From: Epiperipatus broadwayi
Taxonomy: Eukaryota; Onychophora; Udeonychophora; Euonychophora; Peripatidae
DNA: 64,000 nt
NCBI GenBank assembly: GCA_028023455.1
Contig: JAQFVV010012446.1
Coordinates: 2,418,001-2,482,000 of the forward strand
Direction: 5' to 3'
The translations under genes were made by a program, and so were the position numbers. Under the pieces are notes generated by a model. That model saw only the letters and a list, made by a program, of their open reading frames with translations, was not told the origin of the DNA and searched no databases. Of the stretch, positions 25,763 through 36,200 are shown piece after piece (positions within the stretch are counted from its first letter, which is position 1; the number at the start of each line of letters is the position of its first letter).

Positions 25763-26021
25763 CGAATATTGTCACTGTGCATATAGACCAGCAACACCTG
25801 AAAAAGAGTGGGGAATAATACTCGAAACATTATGTAATTACTAACCTGTATTGTCTATTTGTGTGTTATTACTAACAAGTTGATGTATTTGGAAAGTTTA
25901 AATAAAGTTTAAAATTTTCTTTACATTCAACATTCACTCATAAATGATGGAAATAGTCCAACATATCACATCTTATAATATTCCATCATTACAAACCTTC
26001 ATACATATAGATAAATATTAT

Positions 26022-27000
26022 GTCTTTTTTAATCTACTAGCATAAGTAAAGCTAGTATCAAGTATAAAAGTTAGATGTTCACTTGAATATATTGTTTTAT
26101 AATAGGGACTGTTATTATCACTTCCTTCTGGGTCCCAGAATTCCATAGGGAGAAAGAAAATGTATTCTTTGCATCCACTTTTTTCTATTTGTCTTTCATC
26201 AAAAGGTTTTTACTTCAAGCATTGTCTTGGTAACTTGTTAATATGTGATCAAGATTTTTCATCCAATCTTTACCTTCTGGTAGAATGCAATCAAGTTATA
26301 TGTGGAAATTTTTCCATTGGTCCATGTAATTATTTTTATGCACTAATAAAAATGAGTTTTACATAAATTTCAACAAATTAAAGACAGTTTAAGATTGTAC
26401 ATATATTACTGAAAGTAGATTATCAAATTACATTTCACATCAACTATATTCAATTATAAAAAATAACTCAAGATATAGTTTCATCACCTAAACATTGACC
26501 AAATCAAAACCAAGAATTTATAATCAAAGAACTATTGCTTAAAAATGGTATTTTTATGAGATACTAAGTAAATTATTTTTTCCAAATCTAACACTAACGC
26601 CGGTTGGTTATTGTGTACATCTGCTTCACAAATGGAATTTATCAGCCCCTGACCTTCAGGAATATAATCAAACTATGAACCATATCTTTAATGACAGTAA
26701 CATTTATGAACTACAGTAGCAAATTTAAAGGATTTCGTCTAAATCCATATGCTAAATAAATAAATGATAAAAATTGCATTTTAATAACAAAATTATACAG
26801 TAAATAGATAAAATTCTTAATTCAAATCATTTAAAAAAAAATATTTTATTTTATATATAATTATTTGTAAAAAAAATATATCACTTTTTAAAGTTAAATT
26901 GTTTTTTTTAATAACAATTGAAATTATAATTTAATAAAACTTGAAGTTTATATCCCAATATTGGATTATATGCTTAAAATTGTGATTAAACTGGAAGTCA
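26022..27000. other. Unassigned AT-rich DNA
   Basis: No gene or repeat recognised. Confidence 0.45.
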
Positions 27001-27019
27001 ACATTTTTGTAATACTATA

Positions 27020-27340
27020 TGGATGGATTGATGGATATGTGATTAGGAAGATCGATAGATAGGTAGGTAGGTAGGTAGATAGGTAGGTCGGTCAGTAGGT
27101 AGGTAGACAGATGGTCAAATGAATGGGAGGATGGACAGATGGATGGAAGTTTAAGGATGGATGGATAGATAGATGGATAGACAGATAGTCAGATGAATGG
27201 AAGGATGGACAGATGGATGGAAGTTTATGGATAGATGGATGGATGGGTAGATAGATAGATAGACAGATAGATGGATGGTCAGATGGATTGAAGGTAGGAC
27301 AGATAGATGAAAGTTTATGGATGGATGGATAGATAGATAT
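27020..27340. repeat. GGAT/GATA/GGTA tetranucleotide microsatellite
   Basis: Imperfect tracts of GATA, GGTA and GGAT alternate, with a partial higher-order unit near GATGGACAGATGGATGGAAG repeated at about 27130, 27204 and, more diverged, 27295. The antisense Leu-Ser-Ile-Tyr frames are spurious. Confidence 0.9.
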
Positions 27341-27565
27341 TTAAAACTTTCACTCCAACAACCCATTCTTGAATCAGAGGAATAAAAACATCTGGGACAC
27401 CTAAATGCTGAATTATCACTCTTCAATTGATCCACGTTACAATCTCTTACATATAATTTCATCATTTATCCAATATTTATCAATAATAAATTATTACCAC
27501 ATTAATTTATAAGCATCAAATTTTCTGCAACTTTAATATTAATCACTTACAATAAATACAGTAAT

Positions 27566-27832
27566 TATAAATTTTTATTAAACGCTCACTATTATTTCAG
27601 TAATAGTTTTAACAAGGCTGTAAACCTTAGCAATGAGCGTCTGAAAAAATCGCCACTAGGGGCCTCTGTAGGCCTTTAAAACACATGCTTACGCTATGAA
27701 GAAAAGGATTCTCTCTGGGGATTCTCTCTTTTCTTCATAGCGTAAGCATGTGTTTTAAAGACCTACAGAGGCCCCTAGTGACGATTTTTTCAGACGCTCA
27801 TTGCTAAGGTTTACAGCCTTGTTAAAACCATT
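27566..27832 (-). mobile_element. Palindromic foldback family A (copy 1), 15-bp TSD
   Basis: Near-perfect inverted arms (about 27612-27715 and 27724-27830) include GCCACTAGGGGCCTCTGTAG and its reverse. A one-sided tail lies on the left; in reverse it is GTGAGCGTTTAATAAAAATT and ends ATA. The TSD is AATAAATACAGTAAT at 27551-27565 and 27833-27847. Arms and tail align with the elements at 58.76 and 61.1 kb. Confidence 0.85.
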
Positions 27833-27849
27833 AATAAATACAGTAATAA

Positions 27850-29090
27850 TTTTTACTAATTATTTATTAAAGATTATTCCTACCTCAAATATAAACTTCA
27901 AAACTTGCAATGATTACAATCAGTATATGAAACCAATTTATATGTTCAAATGCCTTAATTTCATATTTTTTTTTTTAGTGAAGAAGTGACCATTTCAATA
28001 CTTACCTAAGTGTGTCTCTATTTTGCAAAAATCAAGTTAGTTTGAATTTAGCTCACTTAATATAAATTTTATCCCTCTTTTTTAGATTTAGAGGTATTTC
28101 ATACTTCTTATAGTGTAAAAGGTTCTAAATTTTCACTGTCTTTTGCAAATGATCATTATTATTTTTTGTACTTTTTAAGATAAATTTTATAAAACTTACA
28201 ATAATGCTTAGAGTAATAAAAAGCAAATTTATTTCAGTACAATAACTGATTATAAGAAAGCAAATCAACTGAATTCAGTTAAATAAAATTAATTTTATTT
28301 CTCCACTTTTGTGATTATGTAGCTATATTTTTTTAATTTGTTTATATAAATATTTTAAAATCTATTTCAAATAATACTTATAATAATAAAAACAATCAAA
28401 TTTGAAATATTTATATAAAACAAAGACTTTTCTTAGGAGCTGTATGAGATACCATATGTAGCATTTATGTTACTATACTGCATTATAGGCATTGCAAGTT
28501 AAATAAAAATATATCTGTTTTTTAATTAAATACAAATTCATGGAATGATTTATGTCATCTCTCTTTCCATGTATAATATATTTATGAAATAGTTCAAACT
28601 TTCACTCCATCACATATTTTTGAAATATATAAATAAAGACCTCTGAAAAAATAATGTATCTTTTTCCCAAGATGCATTGCATGCTAAACAGCACTCTTCA
28701 TTTCACTCAAATCATAATCTCCTTTCATTTGTTGAGTATTTATTATTATCAAATTGTTACAGATTGATTTATGTGTCAAGCTTTTTGAACTCATAGCATT
28801 GATGCTGTCCATTTTCCTTAAACACATTAAAGATTATTAATAATCATTTGTTAGACTAGAGATTATCTTTTTTACAGATATAAACTTTCAACTTTCAGCC
28901 AAATATTAATCAATTAATCTTTGAGTGAGATTCCAAGTTTATATCCACATTAATGATAATCTCTACTTTAATAAATGATTAGTAATGATCATTAATTTGT
29001 TCATCTGAAATAATTGGAGTCAAAGTTGGGAATGCTTCTGCTTTGACACTTATAAATTAAGTCTCATAATATATATTTGCTACTAATTAC
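27850..29090. other. AT-rich DNA with one diverged SINE-C fragment
   Basis: The stretch near 28600-28760 (AAATAAAGACCTCTG, CCAAGATGCATTGCATGC) resembles the lead-in to the minisatellite at 29.85 kb. The rest is unassigned. Confidence 0.4.
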
Positions 29091-29094
29091 GATA

Positions 29095-29202
29095 CCTTTA
29101 TTTATTTATTTATTAATATGTGAAATGAGATGACCGGGAAACGAACCCAGACCAGCTGCTTGGAAGGCAGCTATGCTAACCGCTAGACCACTAATGATTG
29201 TC
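29095..29202 (-). repeat. tRNA-derived SINE (Gly-like head)
   Basis: On the minus strand: GTGGTCTAGCGGTTAGCATA, a CTGCCTTCCAAGCAG anticodon arm with TCC, then CTGGGTTCGTTTCCCGG. It is close to a tRNA-Gly(TCC) in D, anticodon and T arms, but acceptor pairing is poor and an AT-rich TTAATAAATAAATAAA tail follows. A SINE or decayed tRNA pseudogene is more likely than a working tRNA. Confidence 0.6.
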
Positions 29203-29890
29203 AAAGGTGCTATAATTAGAAGAAATGGAATCTGTGATATAGCTCAAATTTTCTCAAGTGTTAACAATTCTTGTACTATTTCAGGAAAATAGGGGTAGAT
29301 AAATAGTCAATATGAGCAATTGAGTGCATATATATTCAACTTGCTTCTTGCGAGTTGAAACATCTCCCGTCTTCGAATCATGTAAAAACATGATTTTATA
29401 ATTTAACTTTGAAAAGATTATTTTGCTTGAATATTATTATCAAAACGCATAGTAAACATGTAATTACTTACAAAAAAGAAGAACCACTTTTAAAATTAAA
29501 AAGTTTTTTTTTCAATTAACGTTTAAAACTAAGTGAACAAATTAATCTTAGGGTCTAAATCAATGTATTGGTATTATTAAATTTTGATTTAAAAGTGTCA
29601 AAATTACCCCCATCATAGCTTTGATACAATCCACTTTACATAAGTACAGTAATAATTAACATAAATCATTTACTAAACTAGAGATTATCTCTAATAGATA
29701 TAAACTTTAGCGGTCAGTTGAACATTAATACATTGGTCTTTTTTAATTAAACACAAGAGGAATTCAATTTCATTTTCTTTTTTTTTTCTGTGTGTAATAT
29801 TTATTATAGATGTTCTTAATAACCTCCTTGCTACCACATATTCCTGAAACATATGAATAAAGACACTGTAAAAAAATAAATGACCCCCAC
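29203..29890. other. Unassigned AT-rich DNA
   Basis: No gene or element recognised. The last 60 bp are the SINE-C-like lead into the minisatellite. Confidence 0.4.
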
Positions 29891-29896
29891 CCCCAA

Positions 29897-30300
29897 GATG
29901 CATTTCATACTGAACTATTTGACCCAGAGATGCATTTCACACTCAACCAGTATTCATTATTTGGCCCAGAGATGCATTTCACACTCAACCAGTATTCATT
30001 ATTTGGCCCAGAGATGCATTTCACACTCAACCAGTATTCATTATTTGGCCCAGAGATGCATTTCACACTCAACCAGTATTCATTATTTGGCCCAGAGATG
30101 CATTTCATGCAGAACCAGTATTCATTATTTGGCCCAGAGATGCATTTCATGCTGAACCAGTATTCATTATTTGGCCCAGAGATGCATTTCACACTCAACC
30201 AGTATTCATTATTTGGCCCAGAGATGCATTTCACACTCAACCAGTATTCATTATTTGGCCCAGAGATGCATTTCATGCTGAACCAGCACTCATCTATGTG
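29897..30300. repeat. 42-bp minisatellite, about nine units
   Basis: Units start at 29929, 29971, 30013, 30055, 30097, 30139, 30181, 30223 and 30265 (the last partial), after one truncated 32-bp unit at 29897. Each begins GATGCATTTCA and ends TTTGGCCCAGA. As 42 is a multiple of three and units lack stops, long repetitive frames stay open on both strands (14-residue period, for example MHFTLNQYSLFGPE). I do not regard them as genes. The unit resembles part of the SINE-C repeat (61.96 kb). Confidence 0.93.
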
Positions 30301-30916
30301 TGTAAAATAACCAGAACTCATTAGTAATGATATTTCAATGTAAAGAAAATTAACCAAAAAAGAGAAAATTTTCTTAATGATCACCAAAATTGTATATTTA
30401 TATAAGATTGTGCCCAATTTTTAAACCAAAGAAAAAAACAAAATTTGTTCTTGAGCACCTACCTTATTTTCCTATTTTAGCTATTACTGATTTTTTGGCT
30501 ATTGATGATGAGGAGACATTTCTATAAAGGTATTAAACACACCATCATATTCCATGCCCTAACTTGTAATCCATATACTCCAGCATTTCAAAACTTGTGT
30601 GTGAATAGCAAACTACTTTGCTATGTAACTCATGCATTGATTCAAAGATGGCAGTGCAGGCAGTTTGGAGAGAAAAACAGTCACCGTTTTACTGAGACCG
30701 ATTGTATTTATTTCTTTATTAAAAATGTATTTGGAACTTTACAAATTTTACAAGTCAATGAATTTACTTTTTGGACTAAATTATAATTTATTACATATGA
30801 AATTAATAAAAGATTGCCTTTAATGTTTTTTTTCTTATCAAAATAAGTTGTATTCATAGAATGAAATTTGTAACATACATAGAAAATAAATTACTGACAT
30901 AAAAACAATTTATTAT

Positions 30917-32148
30917 GCAAATAAGTAAATAACTCCAATGTAGTAACTGAACAGCACCTACCGAAGCTTCCAGTGAGTTATATCATGCTTGCAACCCAAT
31001 CACGACCATCTATCAGCCCAGAAGACAGACCAACCTATCAGACCACAGATACATTAGAAACGTTCACATTGTCAAGCAATTAATATAGAACATGTGACAT
31101 TTCAATTTCATATACACATTATTTCTAGAGAAACCCTAACTTTAATTTTTTTTATTAATTGCAATTCTAACACAGATTATCGAAACATATGATCAAAGAT
31201 GTGAAAAGAATAAATGATCTCCAAGCTGCATATTTTGTGCTGAAGCAGGAGGGATCAATTGGCCCAGGTCATATTCATTTACACCTATTTTCATTATCTG
31301 TGCAGTATATAACTAGATAGCAAATTACTATAGTTTAATTGATAGGTTTCAAATTTTCTGTGGTACAACATATGTTTCGGTAACCTGTGGTAGATTTGTA
31401 ATTAATACATATATATATATATAAAATTATGATTAACATAAAATACTAAATTGTCCAAGCACTTTACTACTGTTACACAATGCTTTATTCTTCAGTACTT
31501 TATACCTCCAAACCTCAACTGTTATCTTCTTATCCAAGATCTATTTCCAGTATTTCTTTATCTTCTTCAAGAAGTATACAGTTCTGAAGAAAATTGCTGG
31601 AGCAATTAAAATGGCAAACTGTAAGAAAAGGGTGGTAAATAAAGCATTATGTAACAGTGGTAAAGTGCTTGGACCATTTAGTATTATATGGTATACATTT
31701 GGCAATGCAATAAGAAAGAGCAGTTATTATACTTCTTGAAGAAAATAAAGGAATACTGGAAATAGAGCTTGGATAAGAAGGGTAATAGTTGAGGTTGGGA
31801 GGCATAAAGTTCTGAAGAATATTGCTGGGGCAATCAAAACTGTAAGAAAAGAGTGGTAAATAAAGCATTGTGTAACAATGGTAAAATGCTTGGACAATTT
31901 AATATTATATGGTATACATTTGGCAATGCAATAAGAAACAGTAGTTAAAATTAACATTAGGGTTTCTCTAAAAGTAATGTGTATATGAAATTGAAATGTT
32001 CCATGTGCTATATTAATTGTTTGACAAAGTGTATGTTTCTAATGTATCTATGCCTTGAGAGGTTGGTCTGCCTTCCGGGTTAATGGATGGTTGTCATTGG
32101 GTTGCAAGCATAATATAACTTATTGGAAGCTTTAAGTTACTTACTGTT
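30917..32148. mobile_element. Large foldback element with 11-bp TSD, hosting a nested foldback
   Basis: The left arm (30948-31138) and right arm (about 31965-32148) are reversed copies (GAAGCTTCCAGTGAGTTATA.. and ..TATAACTTATTGGAAGCTT). A tail of about 31 nt lies only on the left. CAATTTATTAT occurs at 30906-30916 and 32149-32159. Between the arms lie a SINE-C-like piece and the family G element at 31440-31949. Confidence 0.75.
31440..31949. mobile_element. Foldback family G (copy 2), nested, 8-bp TSD
   Basis: The arm CTAAATTGTCCAAGCACTTT is answered by AAAATGCTTGGACAATTTAA at about 31883. A partial extra arm copy lies near 31620-31735. The right-hand tail is GGTATACATTTGGCAATGCA followed by ATAAGAAA. 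ATTAACAT flanks at 31432-31439 and 31950-31957. Inner motifs CTGAAGAA-ATTGCTGG-GCAAT recur twice. Confidence 0.65.
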
Positions 32149-33055
32149 CAATTTATTATCTAGTCAAATTCAAATCATTATTGAAGTGGAATACAGTTAA
32201 ACTTTTACGCTGCCTTTCATACCAGTATTGAATCAGTTTTTGCACCCATGAAACCCAAATTATATACATCGATTACATATATATATATATCAAATAAAAA
32301 ATTCGAGTATTTACGCATAGTCTTTTTTAAAAAAAAAAAATTAATTATCTAAGTGTTTTCTTTTCAAAATTGGTCATTAAATATTTATTTTAAAAAATTT
32401 GAAACAAACAAAAAAACAAAGAGAAAATCGTGGAGAATCCGCACCCACCTTCCCTTTAATAAAAATTAATTATTATTAACTGCTTTCCAGAAAAACTATT
32501 AAAAACATAATATTAGTTTTTTATTGTTGTTGTTAAAAATTTTCATTTTAATTTCCTTTTTTTTTTGTTAAAACTTAATATTTATATTAGAATTTAATGT
32601 CTTCATAGAAAAAATATTCTTCCAAATTTATTTCTGTTGGTGTAAAAAATAATAACTAACAAACAGGTTTTCAAGCATTATATATTTCTCTCCATGAGTT
32701 AGTCCACTTTATTTCATTCCTAGTCCCTCTTTTCCACAACGCACCAACAAACTTCCTTATTTCACCTATCCATCTCACACATGGTCTCTTTCTAGGTCTT
32801 TCACAATATTTTAAGATCTTGTTTAAGTTTTCAGCTGTCTGTCTATTATCATCACTTCTAGAAATATGTCCAGTCCAGCTCCATTTTATCTCTAAACTCC
32901 TTCAATGATGTCACTGATATCTGTTTGCTCTCCCACTCACGTATTTTATCTTTAATTTCTTCTTTTTACTTTTTACATAAATCTGTTCATACAATTAATT
33001 GAGCGACCTGAAGTCTCCGTAATTCATTCTGTTAAATGTCCAAGTCTCAGATTTA

Positions 33056-33316
33056 TTAATAAAAACTAATAAAACCCATCTTATTAAAAGTCTTTGTTAA
33101 ACATATAGGCATATTTTCATTCAATATTAAGTTATTTCTATCAAAAACACCACCCGAAAGTTTGATTTTATGATTAATTTCATCAATTATGTTTCCACCG
33201 GCATTAGTAATCTGATCAAGATATTTGTAGTACTTATTTTTTTCTAATTCACTATTATCAATTTTTATTTTATTTTTCTGATAAAATCTATTGATTATTA
33301 TTTGTCTTTTTAGCAT
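33056..33316 (-). pseudogene. RTE ORF2 fragment after the RT
   Basis: 86 codons matching the start of the C-terminal segment at 50269 (NSYKYLGQTINTDENIMDEI there, NKYYKYLDQITNAGGNIIDE here). Frameshifted on both sides. Confidence 0.7.
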
Positions 33317-34100
33317 TTATCTCTAGTCCTACTTTTTAACTTTCATCTAATAACTCTTGCAATATTTCCCTGAGACTCTGAATGATTATTTGTAAAAGCA
33401 ACCACTTCATCTGCAAAATGTAGATGACTTATAATAATTTTCATTTATTTTTCACCCCTTTAAATCCACAAAGTAATGCTAAAACCTTTGGAAATTTGCA
33501 ATCTTCCTGTCCTGCATTCTTCTCAAGGTTAATGTTTTAGTAGTATATAGTCTAATCCTTGTGGTTACATTTTGAACAATATTCTTTAGAATATGACCAT
33601 ATCTTGAATCTATATCTCAATGATCCAATTCTTTAATGACTATAAAAATGCTTATAGAATCAAATGATGTTTCATAATGTGGATCCAATGCCCAATAGCA
33701 TTTCATTCTTGGTCCTGTCTATAACTTCTCTTGATACTTGGGTACCATCCACATTGCTAAAACCATAGCTAGTTCTTTTGGTTATTTAAAATCCAATGTT
33801 TATTGTAGACAAATTGTAATTATCATAGTAAAGTTTTTGAATTGAGCTGATGGAAGGATAATAATGTTTTCCTGAAGGTTTGCAATGATGATATTCTAGT
33901 TGTATTTTTATATTGGTCTATTTCCATCATCTAATATGTGTATAGAATGTCTCTAGAAAAATTTAACTTTATTTAAATATTCCAAATACATTCAACTGTT
34001 AGTAATAGCACATCAAACAGGTTAGTATATGCTCAACATTTCAGAAAGTATTATTCTCCCCTCTTCTTCAGGCGTTGCTGGCCTGACCATTGATAGTACT

Positions 34101-34183
34101 AGCATGGGATTTGAACCTGGGTTCTTAGGTTCTTGAGTATTGAATTTTAAGATAATGCTCTAATCAATTGAGCTATCCTGCCA
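34101..34183 (-). other. tRNA-like module of PLE dimer 2 (left arm)
   Basis: On the minus strand: GGATAGCTCAATTGATTAGA, then CTTAAAATTCAATACTCAAG, then CCCAGGTTCAAATCCCATGC. The B box is well kept. Confidence 0.65.
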
Positions 34184-34691
34184 AAGGCAACAGTCTGTAG
34201 TAATTTCATATACTTATCTATAAAGTTCCCCCTAATTGCTCCATTTTTTCCTAAGAGCAAAGTTGATTAGTGGTTTCCATACATTATGTATAGTCACACT
34301 AGGTTAGCTTATGGGATTTTTTGCCATTGTCATGTGAGCAGCTTCTTTAAAATTTCTTTTTTTTGTACCTTTTCTTCTCTATCCAATATTTTTGTATTTT
34401 CCCAATTGAACATATGTTCATTGGCACATACATGGTCTTTGAAGACACATCTGTTTTCTATCTTCTAATCATCAGTTTATGTTCTTGCACTTTTCAATTG
34501 GATGACTGTTCTCACTAATATATGTTCTTCCACATTCACATGACAATGGCAAAAAATCCCAAAAGCCAACCTAGTGTGACTATACATAATGTATGGAAAC
34601 ACTAATTAACTTTTCTCTCAGGAAAAAGTGGAGAAATCAGGAGGAAACTCCTAGATACATATATGAAATTACTACAGACTATCACCTTCAG

Positions 34692-34770
34692 CAGGATGGC
34701 TCAGTTGGTTAGAGCATTACCTTAAAATTCAATATTGAAGTATCTAAGGACTCAGGTTCGAATCCCATGC
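34692..34770 (+). other. tRNA-like module of PLE dimer 2 (right arm)
   Basis: The best preserved copy: GATGGCTCAGTTGGTTAGAG (A box) and CAGGTTCGAATCCCATGC (perfect B-box core). CCTTA and TAAGG can pair as an anticodon stem around about 20 nt holding the palindrome TTCAATATTGAA, as if an intron-like hairpin replaced the anticodon loop. Confidence 0.7.
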
Positions 34771-35229
34771 TAGTACTGTCACTGGTCAGGCCAGCAACAC
34801 ATGAAAAGGGGAGAATAATATCTCTCGAAACATTGTGCATATACTAACTTGTTTGATATGCTATTATTAACAGTTGAATGTATTTGGAATATTTAAATAA
34901 AGTTAAATTTTTCTAAAGACATTCAATACTCATATAAAATGATGGAAATAGTCTACTATCAAAATACAACAGGTAGGACAATAGGTTGGTAATTTCTAAT
35001 GTCTTTTTCATCTTACATCTTAAATATCACTATTACTACTGCATTCTTCAATCAACTTTATCTTTTAGATGTTTTGTATATGTTTTCAATATTTTTACTA
35101 TTTTTTTCTGAAACTTTTCCCTTCTTCATCGATTTAATTACATGTCTCATTTCTTCTGGGCAAGTCAAAAGATGAACTAACTGTAGGGGATATTTTGTTT
35201 TCTTGTTTTTTATCATAATTATATTTTAT

Positions 35230-35406
35230 TAAAACAGGCAAAACTCTGGGGATATTGGATGAGTAGGCACTAGATAGGGTTTTTATGCACAAGCCTTTTG
35301 GCCTCCATTGATTACTCTGGCTTGCATTGAGTGGCATTATTGTATAAAGAGTTTTGCCTGTTTAAATAACAGTTATGAGAATGCATAATAAATAGTGATC
35401 ATGTGA
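35230..35406. mobile_element. Foldback family F (copy 5, short), 13-bp TSD
   Basis: TAAAACAGGCAAAACTCT at the left is mirrored by AGAGTTTTGCCTGTTTAAA at about 35349. A tail of about 40 nt ending GTGATCATGTGA lies only on the right. AATTATATTTTAT flanks at 35217-35229 and 35407-35419. It interrupts an RTE copy, which helps fix the borders. Confidence 0.82.
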
Positions 35407-35583
35407 AATTATATTTTATAAAACTCTAAACATTTCATAATATCATTCCTCATTTGAGTAACAGCTCTATCTTTTCTTAATTAAGAAATAATTTCCCTTT
35501 CAATTTCAAGATGTTGTCTTTCACATTTAAAATTTTATTCTCTTCTATAGCTTTAAAACCAATTCACGATAATATTATATTAT

Positions 35584-35894
35584 AACCTTTTACCAACTCG
35601 AACATAGATGAAATAATGAGGAATTAATGAAAACTCATAGTGAGCAATATGTAAACTAACTGTTAGTAAATGTAAAATGTAGAATGAGCCCATCTACTCG
35701 ATTATATATAGGCATACAATTATATATATGTTAGTATATACAAATCATGCTTTGTCTGTAATGATGTCAGTAAATGATATGCTTTTATACAATCAAAGCT
35801 AAAGTGTAAATGGATTCATTCTACACTTTATATTTACTGACACTTAGTTTACATATAACTCATTAGGGGTTTTCATTACTTCTGCATTATTTCA
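35584..35894. mobile_element. Foldback element with 10-bp TSD
   Basis: Arms about 35611-35705 and 35815-35893 (GAAAACTCATAGTGAGCAAT.. against ..AACTCATTAGGGGTTTTC). The left tail is about 27 nt. ATTATATTAT occurs at 35574-35583 and 35895-35904. It sits in the same RTE copy as its neighbour at 35230. Confidence 0.72.
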
Positions 35895-36200
35895 ATTATA
35901 TTATCTTATATAGATATTGACTTGAATCATTATTAATTCTTTTCTGTATCGTTTTACAGATCTTCAGATATTCAATTTTTCTTAATTATTATTTTTAAAT
36001 ACTTTCATATTCTCTCCTTTATATATTGTCTTGTCTCAATGAAAAGTTTATTGATAACTTTCTCCTTTTTCATATCAGTTATCATTGTTGAATTTCTTAG
36101 AAGTATTGCTTATTTTACTTACTGATTGCAGTCAAAGTTGTACCATTTTCAAAATCTGTCAATATTTTAATATGTAAAACATTTACCTTAATAGTTTTTT

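Larger units (their letters stand above)
22927..26008. mobile_element. Head-to-head inverted dimer of a Penelope-like element, 13-bp TSD
   Basis: Two 5'-truncated PLE units of about 1.5 kb face each other. The left one is antisense (22927-24430), the right one sense (24473 on), and 42 bp lie between. The arms match closely: translated RT segments agree over 100 residues. Both arms carry RT, GIY-YIG endonuclease, a tRNA-like module and the AGTTTAAATAAAGTTT stretch. Only the right side has a tail of about 33 nt (25976-26008). AGATAAATATTAT flanks the whole dimer at 22914-22926 and 26009-26021, so it inserted as one unit. Confidence 0.88.
33864..34971. mobile_element. Head-to-head PLE dimer inserted in an RTE copy
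   Basis: The antisense 3' PLE piece (33864 to about 34540) meets a shorter sense piece (about 34540-34971). Both carry the tRNA-like module and the TTAAATAAAGTTAAATTTTTC stretch in reverse and direct sense. The tail of about 33 nt is only on the left (GTTTTCCTGAAGGTTTGCAA..). The imperfect TSD is GGAAGGATAATA (33852-33863) against GGTAGGACAATA (34972-34983). Both flanks match the same RTE site, which reads AAAGACTGATAGG in the related copy. Confidence 0.8.
32690..36200 (-). mobile_element. RTE-type LINE, antisense, with three insertions
   Basis: The RT and post-RT region (32690-33863) and the pre-RT/EN-linker region (34984-36200) are collinear with the RTE at 52.3-55.4 kb once the PLE dimer (33864-34971) and the two foldbacks (35230-35406, 35584-35894) are removed. 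It is heavily decayed. The longest open piece is 33056-33316, with KYYKYLDQITNAGGNIIDEI. The 5' endonuclease part is missing. Confidence 0.78.

Noticed and set aside
29100-29200. Functional tRNA-Gly(TCC) on the minus strand
   Set aside because: The acceptor arm does not pair well and a TAAATAAA-type tail follows; kept only as a tRNA-derived repeat.
29929-30300. CRISPR-like array
   Set aside because: Units abut with no spacers; it is a tandem minisatellite in a eukaryotic genome.
29905-30417. 170-codon minus-strand and 126-codon plus-strand repetitive proteins
   Set aside because: Both come from a 42-bp minisatellite that is free of stops in several frames; no signal peptide, promoter or splice context can be shown, and the unit derives from a SINE-like repeat.
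30502-30786. 94-codon plus-strand frame
   Set aside because: No recognisable motif or coding-like context; left out as a chance frame.
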